NCBI GenBank assembly: GCA_014905825.1
Contig: JACGCN010000027.1
Coordinates: 186,001-250,000 of the forward strand
Source of the DNA: Lyophyllum atratum
Lineage: Eukaryota; Basidiomycota; Agaricomycetes; Agaricales; Lyophyllaceae
Direction: 5' to 3'
Length of the DNA stretch: 64,000 nt
Numbering within the stretch: position 1 is the stretch's first letter; each line of letters opens with the position of its first letter. A model generated the notes under the pieces. That model did not search any database. It was not told where the DNA came from and saw nothing but the letters and a program-made list of their open reading frames with translations. The position numbers were made by a program, and so were the translations under genes. Positions 1 to 9,812 of the stretch are shown here, piece by piece.

Positions 1-45
1 TCTCCTCTCCTGTCCAAGACGAAACTAACATGCTCATGCGATTAG

Positions 46-245
46 TGACGATATTTGTGGTCTTGTTCATCCTGATCACGATGGGCCTCTTCAAATACCT
101 TCCGCAGCACGTCGTCATCATGCACCGGCGCGCGCTGTACTACCTCTGGGGGCAAGAGGGCGACGAGCGGCTTCTGTGGCATTGGTTTGGAAACCGTTCC
201 TCGACGTTTCTTGGAGGCAGGCCTGGATTGTATAAGGAGTTGTGA
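46..245 (+). CDS. Terminal exon of an unidentified membrane protein (partial)
   Basis: An open frame runs from the left edge to a TGA at 243-245. A branch-like ACTAAC at 24-29 followed by AG at 44-45 suggests that the exon starts at 46, so the visible ATG at 30 is probably intronic. The encoded tail begins with a hydrophobic stretch (TIFVVLFILITMGLF) that could be one transmembrane helix. It is followed by a basic, aromatic-rich segment (HRRALYYLWG) ending in YKEL. I do not recognise the family. The rest of the gene lies outside the window, so the function cannot be judged. Confidence 0.4.
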
Positions 246-1023
246 TACCCTCTACCTCAAGCGGATCTCATGTGTATGTGCCCGTGTTCTTCATACTCTT
301 CTTTCCCTTATGAGTCAAAATGCATGGCAGGCTGCGGACTCGACATTGGATAGGCTGCCTTCATAAGCTGATACTATACCCCTAATATGAACTGGTTATG
401 GGCCACGCCCGTGCATTATGGAGGTGTCATGGGGTCATGCTCCTCGACGTCTTCTTTGAACTTTGCTTTTCTCGGCTCCACATGTGGACGGTCAAGGTTT
501 AGACTGTTTGGACCTGGTATAAGAATTACCGAGCAGATTACACTCCTCTATGCCTGCACTCGTGCGACTCTGTTACCTTCTCCAACCCGTCTGGCCAGGT
601 CCCGCACCAATAAATACAAATACCCTTTTTTCTAATGCAACTGTGCCGTATATCGAGGATGTAGCCAAGTCTAAGCTGCTTAGTATCTTTTGGGGTTCAC
701 CAACGCGCCAAGTGCTTGTCCTCCGTAAGTTTTTGAATTTTCAAACCTTCGAGCCGTTCTGCGAGATTCTTGGCGTTAATCATGATCGAGCTGAATCTTG
801 AAGTTAAGGGCCCCTCAGTGAAAAGGGAACTTACGGAGAAAAGGGTGATAAAATACCGAGTGAGAAAGAGCTAAATCGGACGGGAGCGACAGAATGAGCC
901 CCTTTCTAGATCGGGTTTCTACTGGGAGCGCCAAGGCCGGAAGCCAGAAAACTTCCACTCCGCAAATGCTATTTAAAGTTATCTTTTTCACATTTCGGGA
1001 TGGATTCTACGACGGAAGCAGAT
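246..1023. other. Intergenic, no gene seen
   Basis: There are only short open frames without family resemblance or convincing splice structure. The stretch lies between the terminal exon at the left edge and the transposon at 1033. Confidence 0.4.
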
Positions 1024-1032
1024 GTACTGGGT

Positions 1033-1072
1033 GGCTTATTCTATTCACGAACCCCCTTCGTAGGACGAACCC
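1033..1072 (+). repeat. Left terminal inverted repeat of the MITE-like element
   Basis: 40 bp, pairing with 1971-2010 with one mismatch (G at 1063 against A in the reverse complement of the right end). Confidence 0.85.
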
Positions 1073-1970
1073 CCGTTGTTTAAAACTTGTTATTTACGAA
1101 CCCCACTTGTGCAACGCCGGTGAGCCGCCGCCGTTACTTGTCACTGCCGGTAGATAGATGTCACATATATTTTATTTAGTATGATTTTTTGTCCGCCGTT
1201 GCATACAGATGAATCCTACTATTCCAACACGTATTATTCTCATTCGATGAACAAGTTGAGCGATTATGTCCCTTCTTGAAGTTCTTGGCGACTTAGTGCA
1301 CACCGCCGAGTACCCCGCCTTGCATGAGCAGAGGGCCCGATAGGACGCGCGTTCAAGCACCTCCCCTAGAGCTCTACCCTCAAGTCGTCGTGAAATGTGT
1401 AACATGCGAGATCGTCCTTCGTGCATGATGGTTGACGGGTCTTGAATTCCGTCATGTCGCATTCCGTCATCTTCAGCTCGCCTGGTACACGCCCATTAAG
1501 TAGCAGAGACCTACTGCAATACGATTACCAAAGCACTAAATTTGTCAGAGTTCGGCTGAAAACAATGTACATGAGTTGATATATAAAACCAATTGGCGAG
1601 AGGTCTCGACAGGTCTGCAGAACTTACTTACCTATGTCAGCAACAAGGGCGCCGGGTCTATTCAAGAGCGGCATCGGCATCACAGAATGTCGAAAGAAAT
1701 AGGATGGGCAACCTGACCTTTGAATGGTGCCAGATCTGCTCGAAGGTGTGTCCTAGGGATCACACTAGGATCCATAGAAATGCGTACATGAATGGTAACA
1801 CAAGAACTTGGGATGTGGTCTGCAACACTGTCAAAGTCACCAATTGTGTGACGCTCATCGACATTGATCAATAGTGACAAATATAGATATAACCATATTG
1901 GGAGACCGGCGCCGGCCGTCACGAACCCACTTTCTAAGTAGAGAAAAAGCGGGGTTCGTCAACAAACCCT

Positions 1971-2010
1971 GGGTTCGTCTTACGAAGGGGGTTCGTGAAT
2001 AGAATAAGCC
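1971..2010 (-). repeat. Right terminal inverted repeat of the MITE-like element
   Basis: Reverse complement of 1033-1072 with one mismatch. It borders the target duplication at 2011-2019. Confidence 0.85.
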
Positions 2011-2249
2011 GTACTGGGGTACACAAGATATGTACATGCGCGAGTGGATGAGGGAAGGTGGTTGAGCGAGCGACTACAGTAAGGTAAGGTGCGTACAATC
2101 TAAATACGTGCAACAGCAGTTACATGTCCAGAGGCGGACAATTTACAATAAAAAACATAATAAGAAAGGAATAAAGATAGCGGAGGAACAAAGTGACCAG
2201 GGGCCGCAGCCTGCTACAGCCCAAACACCCTATGGAACGCAAAGTCGTG

Positions 2250-4362
2250 TTAGCACCCCCTGCAGCAGATAAAAAAAGACAAGAGAGAAACATACTCTTC
2301 ATGCATCTCAATTCCACCGACCTGGTCCCTCCGCGCCGGGTCAATCGATGCCACGGCTTTACTTACATCGTCCCCGAGCGCCGCCGGGCCACACACGCCG
2401 ACGAGCATTCCCGTGATACGCTGCGAGTCCTTCACGCCCGCGCCAAGACCGACTGCGCGGCTCAATGCGGCATCCAGCACCTTTGCTATACGCGGGCGAC
2501 CGGGGGAAAGGGTGAGGCCGGGTTGGCGCGGCGCGACGGGCTTGTCGCCGAGAGGCGCTCGGGTGTAGTGTACCGCAATGTGTATGGGTGTGTAGGAGCT
2601 CTCCATGATCATGGAGGCGAGGCGCGGGAGGAGAGGGTGCAGTGCCGCTGGATCTTGCACGACCCATACGAGCTCGATTACCTTGACACGGGAGCGCCCC
2701 TTGAGATCCTTGCGGATCAGGTCTTGTATTGTCGAGAGCGCGAAGGTGATCCCGCTGCCGCCAACGACGAAGATGGCTGCGGAATAGCTTGCAAAGATCG
2801 CATGTCCTGGTCCACCTGTCGTTCCTCGTCGTCATCATAGTCTCGGAGGAGAGGGGAAGGTGGGGAAGGACGTACCATAGGGACCCTCGATCATGACTTT
2901 GATGTTCCGGCCATAACCTGCTTCGGTGTACCCACTCTTCTTTGCCATTTCATACAGCCTGCTAGTCCATCTGCCGCTCTTCTTTGCCATGAGGACAAGG
3001 CCCTCATGCCCGCCGCTAACGCTCGCGATCGTAAAGGGGTGGACCTCCGTCCAGCCCCACCAGCCGACACCGAACGATAGAACGCGCAGCCGCACATGTT
3101 GGCCTGCGCGCCAGCCACCATTGATATGTGGAACCTCGATGTGCGTGGTGTTGAGCTCAGACAGGGGCCTGATGATGGCAGTCGCTACGCGTGTCTTGAG
3201 GACACGTATAACGTAGTCGAGACCGTAGAGTCCTAAACAGGCGGCCACCCACGGAATGATGGAGGGCATATGTAGCCAAAGCTGTGAACAGGAAGCGAGT
3301 TAGCAGGGGAGGCGAAGTCGGTACAGCGGGTACGTACTCCAGGAATGACGACGGCTATGCCGATGATATGCGAAGCGACCATGACGTTATGGCATTTGGT
3401 GCGAAAGATGCTGAGAGAGAAGATGAAGATTAAGTCAAATGCGACCAGCGCGACTAGACCCCAGATGGCGAAAGGTTTGCTGGCCGTCCGCGTGAAGGTA
3501 CCTTGAAGCGACCACTTGTACACTGTAACCTAAAGTTAGGAAAAGCCTTTCTAAGGCGAAGAGACGGGTGGAGACTCACTGTATCCCAAGCCGTGGATGT
3601 TCGCAGCAAGGACAATCAGTCGCCCGACGTAGCGATGAAGGAAGTTCAGCTACAGTGGTCGGTGAGTCTCGAAGTGTAAATCGTGACTTTTGATCGGTAT
3701 ACCTTCGCGTAAGAGAACCCAATCAACATACCCAGTATGTTGTTCTTCGTCCCCAACGCAAAAACGAAGGGCAACTGCGCAACGGCCACCCAACCTGTCC
3801 GCATGGGATCGGTGAACGGGCTCGACCTGTAGAAGCCAGCATAGGCCAACGTGCCAAAATAGAACAGCATGATGATCGCCTGAGAGACAGAAAACCCTGG
3901 GGAGAGTCTGGTGCGGTGCAGGACGACCAGGGGTCGCAGGAAGCGGGGACACGCGGCTATGTGCGGCGGATACGACGCGCCGATGGCCTGGCCGTCGTCG
4001 TCCGACCGCCCCCCAGCCCGATTTGCGTACGAGTAAAGAGTGTGCGAGTCGTCCGTGGCGCCTTCCTTCGTCTCCTTGCTGGAAGTGCCCTCTAGATGCT
4101 GGTCTTCCGAGTAGGATCGCTTGGCATTCGCTGTTCGGTATGAGGTGTGCCATAGGAAGTGTCCCGTCAACCATTCAGAGGATCGCCAGAAGCGAGCAAA
4201 GGCCCGAGGGAGACGAAAAGTGACCGCGAGACCGGTGACTCCGAGAACTAAAAGAACGACATGGAAGACGAGGGTCTCTGCACGCTCATCAGAGAGCTGG
4301 GGAGTTATGCTAGTGTGGGTGGACATGGTGGGGGATGTACCTGGAGACTGCGCGGTGCACAA
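2250..4362 (-). CDS. Ferric/cupric reductase (FRE/NOX-type flavocytochrome)
   Basis: A plasma-membrane metalloreductase that would pass electrons from NADPH through FAD and two hemes to extracellular Fe(III) or Cu(II). Exon 1 (ending near 3706) has an N-terminal hydrophobic helix and a linker. The next exons carry the heme histidines in HRYVGRLIVLAANIHG and, after the exon YKWSLQGTF, in CHNVMVASHIIG with WLHMP. The FAD site is HPFTIAS in the exon at 2876-3282. The pyrophosphate-binding GPYG and the NADPH-site VVGGSGIT follow. A CGPAALGDDV motif lies near the end and the product stops soon after IEMHEE. Introns have clear donors and acceptors, for example between PYG and GGPGHAIF. The start could be the Met at 4362 or the in-frame Met at 4326. 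A 36-nt putative last intron does not change the stop position. It is well conserved and looks functional. Confidence 0.9.
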
Positions 4363-4768
4363 GGGACGCTATATAATGTCTCGGGAGTTCGTTGACGCAG
4401 AAGAAGTCATGCATGGCTTGTATGCTCATCTGTGCAAGGTCGAACCTGCACACGAGTTCTGTGCGAGGCCGATCAGGGCTGATCGGTTCATAGATAACTC
4501 CCGATTTGGTAGGTCATGAAGGCTATTCATTTTTGTCCTTGCAATTTTTTTTCTGCTTTCCATTTCATCGTCCATTTGTCATTCCGCTCAGCACCCCATT
4601 TTGTAGCCACAGTCCAGACTTCTTCCTCCTGGCTATACACCTACGCCCAGTGCCCACTACCACCCATAGCTTTGCGGCACGTGGATCCGGCGGGTCGGCG
4701 GGTGCGCCCAATATAGCCTATTTTTGTTTGCCATTATTTACATAACCCTCTGCTCTGTTCACGGTGAG
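4363..4768. promoter_or_regulatory. Upstream region of the ferric reductase, up to the Copia insertion
   Basis: No supported gene. A TATA-like stretch TATATAATGT occurs near 4370-4380 in plus-strand reading. A donor-like GTGAGT at 4764 lies just before the retrotransposon. The Copia element now sits about 410 bp upstream of the reductase start. Confidence 0.35.
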
Positions 4769-4773
4769 TACGC

Positions 4774-5053
4774 TGTTGTAAGTTAAGCTCAGTCGTGTAT
4801 AAGGATCGACTGTACAATAGTAGTACCTGTTGTAAGTTAAGCTCAGTCGTGTATAAGGATCGACTGAGGTATACCGTAGGTCCGTGCATCCGTTACACCT
4901 CCCGCTCGCGTGGTACTGTACAGTACCAAATTGCCTCCGTCTCCTCCCAGTCCCGCCCTCCGACTCTCCCAGTTCCGCCTTTCCTAATCGAGTCTTCTGG
5001 TCATGTGATGGCGCGCGTCAACACGCGACTACGCGAGTCACCGCACTCCAACA
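4774..5053 (-). repeat. 3' LTR of the Copia element
   Basis: 280 bp and apparently identical to 9528-9807. In plus-strand reading the first 39 bp (4774-4812) are repeated at 4828-4866, so the U5 end of the LTR is partly duplicated. Confidence 0.95.
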
Positions 5054-5061
5054 TTCCCCCT
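5054..5061 (-). other. Copia polypurine tract
   Basis: On the minus strand AGGGGGAA immediately precedes the TGTTGG start of the 3' LTR, where the plus-strand primer is expected. Confidence 0.75.
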
Positions 5062-5076
5062 GACTCGCGTATCGCG

Positions 5077-8000
5077 TTACTCTTCGCAGAGACGTAGCGC
5101 TAGGCAAAATTTGTGGTGCGCTGGACGTGGTAATGGTTTGGTGAGGAGGTCGGCAATGTTTTCGGTGGTAGGGATGTAGTTGACGTGTAAGTCACCGACT
5201 TCGACGCATTCGCGTAGGTAATGGTGGCGTATATCAATGTGTTTGACCCTAGCGTTGTTCTTGGTGTTTTCAGTGAGTGAGATAGCACCTGAGTTGTCAG
5301 CTGCAAGCTGAGCGGGTCGCGGCTGGGGAAAGTCGATATCGGCTAGGGATGAATACATCCACTGTAACTGCTGAACCGCGCGGGACATGGCCATGTACTC
5401 TGCCTCGGTAGTAGACGTAGCGACCGTCGGTTGGTATTTCGACCCCCACGCTGTCGGACCGCCAGCTTGGAGAAAGACGTGTCCTGAGATGGACCTGCGT
5501 GTATCGGTACACGCGGCGTAGTCCGAATCGACATAGCCATGTGGCGTGAATGAGGTGTATCCGTCGCCGCCGTACCGTATTTTGTAGTGTAGAGTAGCCT
5601 TGACATACTGCAGGACATGCATAAGGGCCTGCCAATGGGGTTTACCAGGGTTCGTGGAGAAGCGGCTCAGGGATGCGACTGCGTATGATAAGTCCGGGCG
5701 TGTAGCGATCTGCGCGTACATGATCGACCCGAGGACTTCACGGTATGGCTTATCCTGCATGAAGTGACGGTCCTCGGCTGTGGTAGGTGCCTGCGTTTTG
5801 TTGAGAATGACGCCTGGTGGGAGAGGTGTGTACTTGGGTGCGCAATCCCACATGCCGTATCGCTCGAGGACCCTCTTCAGGTACTCGTACTGAGACATTG
5901 TGAGGATGCCTCGATCCCTGTCGCGGTCAATGTGTATACCAAGGATGAATTTGACGGCACCTAGGTCCTTGAGGTCATATTTCTCCCCAAGTTCCTTTAT
6001 CGCGATTGCCGCGCCTCCCGTCGTCGTTGATATCCCGTTCACATCGTCCGTGTATAGGCTCAGGATCGTCCTCTCTTCCCCAACCTTTTTCCACCTAACC
6101 GATTGGTCCGCCCTCGACCTTGTATATCCCAACCTGCTGGTCTCCTCATTTAATGCCTTCCACCAATTGTACGCCCCGTCCATCGTTCCATAGATGGCCT
6201 TATCCACCAGCGCCACCAACTCCTTCTCATCATCTGCCTTCTCTCCATCCTCTATCTTCTTTCCTGCCGCCGGTAACACTTCATATACCTCGCTAGGCTT
6301 GAGCGCGTATCCCTCGGGTTGCTCCATGAGAATCGGTACCTGATTTGGCGCGTTAAGGTAGGCGCTAGTGTAGTCGATTTGCCACATTTCCATGTCCTTG
6401 GCGGTGCCGACTGCGATGTTGATACGTAGGGATTCATATCGTACGACCGACGCGTAACTGGCGAAGAAGTCCACGCCCGGGATCTGCGTAAAGCCCTTGG
6501 CTACGAGACGCGCTTTCCTGCCAACTATCTTGCCGGTCTCGTCGTATTTGTTGGCGAACACCCAGCGGTTCTTCATCGTCCTAGCTCCCTCCGGCCTTTC
6601 CACCAGCGTCCACACCTTCCTCTCGTGCATCCTCGCAATCTCTTTATCCATGGGTTCCTTCCACAAATCGGGTCGAGTCATGGCTTCCGAGTAAGATTTG
6701 GGGAACCAGTGGTAGTCGGCAGCTGCGTCTGCGTGGCTAGGTGTCGTGAGTAGTGCAGTATTGGTAGATACTGTGTTGTCGCGTGCCCAATCAAGTCCTT
6801 TTCCGGCCCCTTCTGCTATGCGAGTTTCGGACTCTGCGGCATCAAGAGCCGCCGCCGACGGGTTGCGATTCCGTTCCGAGCGGCGTGGGATAACTGGAGC
6901 AGGTGGTGCCGGAATAGGAGGGTCGGGCGCTGGGCGAGCTGGTTCAACCACTGGATCGTCGACTGTGTCGGGTAAGAAGTCGTCGAGTGTTTCCCCCTCA
7001 GTGGATGGACCGGCGAGGGAGGTGACAGTGCGGTGAGCGGACCCTTCTTCGAAGATGACGTCCCGGGATCTAAAGATAGAGCCTGTCGATCGATCGAGGA
7101 GCTTATAGTCGCCTCGACCAAAATAGCCGATCAGGACGCATTTGATGGACCTGGCATCTAATTTGCTCCCGCCCTTCTCCTTCGGGATCTTGGCGTAGGC
7201 AGTACATCCAAATGGGCGCAAGTGAGCGATGTCCGGCTTCTGGCCCGTCCTAACTTCGAACAGGGTCTTCCCAGGGTGTCGCGAGCTTGGGATGAAGTCC
7301 ATCAGGTATACCGCCGTCGCCATTGCTTCCCCCCAATACTTGGAGGCGAGGCCGGCTTCTATCATCATGCTCCTCCCACGGTCCAGGACAGTCCGATTGG
7401 CGCGCTCTACGACACCATTCGCGGCAGAGGAGTAGGGGGCGGTAGTCTCATGAATAATGCCGAACTTCTGACAGTAAGCCGCCCATAACCGATTCACGAA
7501 TTCGGGTCCCTCATCGGTGCGGATATAGAGAAGTTTCTGTCCAGTTTGACGTTCCGACTTCACATGGTACGTTTCCAAGACCTCAACCGTCGTCTCCATC
7601 TCCTTATTCGCCAGGAAGTATCCTTCTACTCCGCCGCCACCCTGATCCACCGCCAACATCATATACACCTTTCCTCCCGTCGTCTGCACTCGTGCTGGAC
7701 CCCAAAGGTCGAAGCAAACTCGTTCATTCAAGCGCGATTCTGGAACGACGATGTCATCAAAAGGTCTGCGCGCGTGTTTCCCCAGGATGCAGTCCTCGCA
7801 CCTTCCGGCCGTGTTCTTCTTGGTCACATCAAGCCCGGCACACATTTCTTTCGACACCATCTCGCGCAAAACGCTCTCTCCCACGTGACCGAGTCGACGG
7901 TGCCAGGTTTCGAGGTCGGTGGCGCGAGTCAGGGACCGAGCAGCCATCGCGGTAGGAGAGGTAGGGGGTGGAACGAACTCGATGCGATACATCGTCGAGT

Positions 8001-9459
8001 TGTAGGCTTCGCAACGCATGAACGGTTTCTTGTCGCGGGTATAGAAGGTGGCGCAGCCGCCACCGAAGACTGTGTAGCACCCTTTCTTATCGAGGCGGCC
8101 GATGGAAATGAGGTTGTGAGTGAGATCGGGGGCGTGCATCGCATTCTCGAAGGTGAGTTCTATCGTCCTCCCTTCATACACCACCACCTTCCGTACCCTG
8201 CCCATTCCTTTAATATTAAATTCCCCGCCATCTGCAGTCGAGCCCGCCTTATCCTTCCCAGGTACAGGACCGTACGTCTCAAAATCCCCACGATCGACAA
8301 AGAAATGCTCGCTAGCCGCCGAATCCGCGTAGCTGACCACTGGCACGCCTCGCTCAGTCACGGTGGTGTTCGCCGAAAATGCCAGTCGTTCATCAAACAG
8401 CCCTGCATTGTCGGCGCCAACGACAGCCGAGTGGACAGCGGGGGTCGAAGGTGCAGGTGGAGTAGGGGATGAAGTGGTAGTGGTAGCGTTAGCCGTCGGG
8501 GTCTTGCTTAGACTTTTACTGCCTTTCCACCAGTCGGGAAATTGGCCCTCCATCCCTCCGCCGCTCCTGAAGCATTTGGACGAGAGGTGGCCCTGGCGAC
8601 CGCAGTTCGAGCATTTCTGGTCAGGGTTTTTTAGGGTGCGTTGCTGGGTGAGCAGTGCATGCGTCGACTGGGCGGGTGCGATAGCCGCGGCGGCGCTGTT
8701 GTCGAGCATGGCGTGGGTGGTAAGGGCCGTGATGACTGCGACGGAGGTCTCGGTATTGAGAAGGGTGCTGATGATGACCTTCCACTCTGTAGTCCTCGGC
8801 ATCGACTTCAGGATGATGGTACGGAACTTCCTGTCCTCGATATTCGCACCCTGGTCGTTCGCCTTCTTCCACGCGGTGCGAAGGGCCTCGAAGTGTTTCT
8901 CGATTGGCGTCCCCTCGACATACTTGACAGCGCTGAGCGCTTCCTCGGCATTAATCATACCAAGGTCGGAGGTGGCGTCGTGAATGGAGGTAAGTGATGT
9001 CCACGTCTCCGCCGCCGTGCCGTCAGTCTTGACACCTTGTCCTACAGGATTAACGACGTTCAGGGATACCATGGACTGGGTAAAGGCGTCACGCTGGTCC
9101 CATTCGTCGGACGTGGGGGTTTTCGATCCCCAGAAGGTGGTCGGAGTCTCTTTGGCGCTAGGGGACGGGGAGGGCCGTTTGATGGTGCCGTCTAGGTAGC
9201 CTAGGAGACTGCGGCCCTTGACTGCGGCGAGTATGGTGGTGCTGAACGCTATCCAGTTCGTGCCATTGAATTTCTCGTCCGCCGGGAGGAGAAACAGGGG
9301 AGGATTCGAGGACATTGGTGCGGGTGTCGGTTCGGTTTTATTTTCGGGTTCGGTGTCAGATAGGGAATCCGGGTTTTTAGGGGGGTCTGGGATAGGGTCG
9401 GATTCGGTTTCAGGTAGTAGTAGTGCTTCGAGGTCGATTTCGAATTCTTCAGATAGCAT
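5077..9459 (-). CDS. Copia Gag-Pol polyprotein (1460 aa)
   Basis: A single open frame from ATG 9459 to the stop next to the 3' LTR. In order it holds a Gag region (residues 50-270), a CCHC zinc knuckle CSNCGRQGHLSSKC (283-296), and an aspartic protease with the DSA motif near residue 379. Next come a GAG-pre-integrase/HHCC region (HRRLGH ... CEDCILGK), the DDE integrase core (FDLWGP onward), and a Copia reverse transcriptase beginning near VWTLVERPEGARTMKNRWVF with catalytic YTDD. RNase H (GYVDSDYAACTDTRRS ... STTEAEYMA) is last. Domain order PR-INT-RT-RH is diagnostic of Ty1/Copia. There is no frameshift between gag and pol and no internal stop. Confidence 0.97.
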   Translation of the reverse strand: MLSEEFEIDLEALLLPETESDPIPDPPKNPDSLSDTEPENKTEPTPAPMSSNPPLFLLPADEKFNGTNWIAFSTTILAAVKGRSLLGYLDGTIKRPSPSPSAKETPTTFWGSKTPTSDEWDQRDAFTQSMVSLNVVNPVGQGVKTDGTAAETWTSLTSIHDATSDLGMINAEEALSAVKYVEGTPIEKHFEALRTAWKKANDQGANIEDRKFRTIILKSMPRTTEWKVIISTLLNTETSVAVITALTTHAMLDNSAAAAIAPAQSTHALLTQQRTLKNPDQKCSNCGRQGHLSSKCFRSGGGMEGQFPDWWKGSKSLSKTPTANATTTTSSPTPPAPSTPAVHSAVVGADNAGLFDERLAFSANTTVTERGVPVVSYADSAASEHFFVDRGDFETYGPVPGKDKAGSTADGGEFNIKGMGRVRKVVVYEGRTIELTFENAMHAPDLTHNLISIGRLDKKGCYTVFGGGCATFYTRDKKPFMRCEAYNSTMYRIEFVPPPTSPTAMAARSLTRATDLETWHRRLGHVGESVLREMVSKEMCAGLDVTKKNTAGRCEDCILGKHARRPFDDIVVPESRLNERVCFDLWGPARVQTTGGKVYMMLAVDQGGGGVEGYFLANKEMETTVEVLETYHVKSERQTGQKLLYIRTDEGPEFVNRLWAAYCQKFGIIHETTAPYSSAANGVVERANRTVLDRGRSMMIEAGLASKYWGEAMATAVYLMDFIPSSRHPGKTLFEVRTGQKPDIAHLRPFGCTAYAKIPKEKGGSKLDARSIKCVLIGYFGRGDYKLLDRSTGSIFRSRDVIFEEGSAHRTVTSLAGPSTEGETLDDFLPDTVDDPVVEPARPAPDPPIPAPPAPVIPRRSERNRNPSAAALDAAESETRIAEGAGKGLDWARDNTVSTNTALLTTPSHADAAADYHWFPKSYSEAMTRPDLWKEPMDKEIARMHERKVWTLVERPEGARTMKNRWVFANKYDETGKIVGRKARLVAKGFTQIPGVDFFASYASVVRYESLRINIAVGTAKDMEMWQIDYTSAYLNAPNQVPILMEQPEGYALKPSEVYEVLPAAGKKIEDGEKADDEKELVALVDKAIYGTMDGAYNWWKALNEETSRLGYTRSRADQSVRWKKVGEERTILSLYTDDVNGISTTTGGAAIAIKELGEKYDLKDLGAVKFILGIHIDRDRDRGILTMSQYEYLKRVLERYGMWDCAPKYTPLPPGVILNKTQAPTTAEDRHFMQDKPYREVLGSIMYAQIATRPDLSYAVASLSRFSTNPGKPHWQALMHVLQYVKATLHYKIRYGGDGYTSFTPHGYVDSDYAACTDTRRSISGHVFLQAGGPTAWGSKYQPTVATSTTEAEYMAMSRAVQQLQWMYSSLADIDFPQPRPAQLAADNSGAISLTENTKNNARVKHIDIRHHYLRECVEVGDLHVNYIPTTENIADLLTKPLPRPAHHKFCLALRLCEE

Positions 9460-9515
9460 TCAAGGTTGTTTCGGTGAGCCGTTCCAAAATAAACTGAGTT
9501 TAGCGCAGTGCAACG

Positions 9516-9527
9516 GGGCCCATAACC
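9516..9527 (-). other. Copia primer-binding site (initiator tRNA-Met half-molecule type)
   Basis: Directly after the 5' LTR the minus strand reads GGTTATGGGCCC. Its complement, GGGCCCATAACC, matches the anticodon stem-loop of eukaryotic initiator tRNA-Met, including the CAT anticodon. Drosophila copia and yeast Ty5 are known to prime from such a tRNA half-molecule. Confidence 0.7.
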
Positions 9528-9807
9528 TGTTGTAAGTTAAGCTCAGTCGTGTATAAGGATCGACTGTACAATAGTAGTACCTGTTGTAAGTTAAGCTCAG
9601 TCGTGTATAAGGATCGACTGAGGTATACCGTAGGTCCGTGCATCCGTTACACCTCCCGCTCGCGTGGTACTGTACAGTACCAAATTGCCTCCGTCTCCTC
9701 CCAGTCCCGCCCTCCGACTCTCCCAGTTCCGCCTTTCCTAATCGAGTCTTCTGGTCATGTGATGGCGCGCGTCAACACGCGACTACGCGAGTCACCGCAC
9801 TCCAACA
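9528..9807 (-). repeat. 5' LTR of the Copia element
   Basis: 280 bp, the partner of 4774-5053, with the same internal 39-bp duplication (9528-9566 and 9582-9620). It is followed by the target duplication TACGC at 9808-9812. Confidence 0.95.
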
Positions 9808-9812
9808 TACGC

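Larger units (their letters stand above)
1033..2010. mobile_element. Non-autonomous TIR DNA transposon (MITE-like, possibly Mutator-type)
   Basis: The element is 978 bp. Its two ends are inverted copies of each other: 40 bp beginning GGCTTATTCTATTCACGAAC with one mismatch. It is flanked by GTACTGGGT (1024-1032) and GTACTGGGG (2011-2019), a 9-bp duplication matching at 8 positions. Inside each end the motif ACGAACCC recurs several times in the same orientation relative to the terminus. No transposase-like reading frame is present, so it would need enzyme supplied in trans. A 9-bp target duplication suggests Mutator-like elements; an 8-bp duplication (hAT-like) offset by one base cannot be excluded. 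Confidence 0.8.
4774..9807 (-). mobile_element. Intact Ty1/Copia LTR retrotransposon
   Basis: A 5,034-bp element read on the minus strand. Both LTRs are 280 bp, TG...CA-bounded, and I found no difference between them by eye. The 5-bp target duplication TACGC lies at 4769-4773 and 9808-9812. It carries a primer-binding site next to the 5' LTR, one uninterrupted gag-pol frame of 1460 codons and a polypurine tract next to the 3' LTR. Everything needed for autonomous transposition appears present, and identical LTRs imply a very recent insertion. Confidence 0.97.

Noticed and set aside
2193..2840. 215-codon plus-strand frame over the 3' part of the ferric reductase
   Set aside because: It is antisense to well-conserved NADPH-binding exons and has no family features.
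7546..8472. 308-codon plus-strand frame inside the Copia element
   Set aside because: It is the antisense shadow of gag-pol with low-complexity composition.
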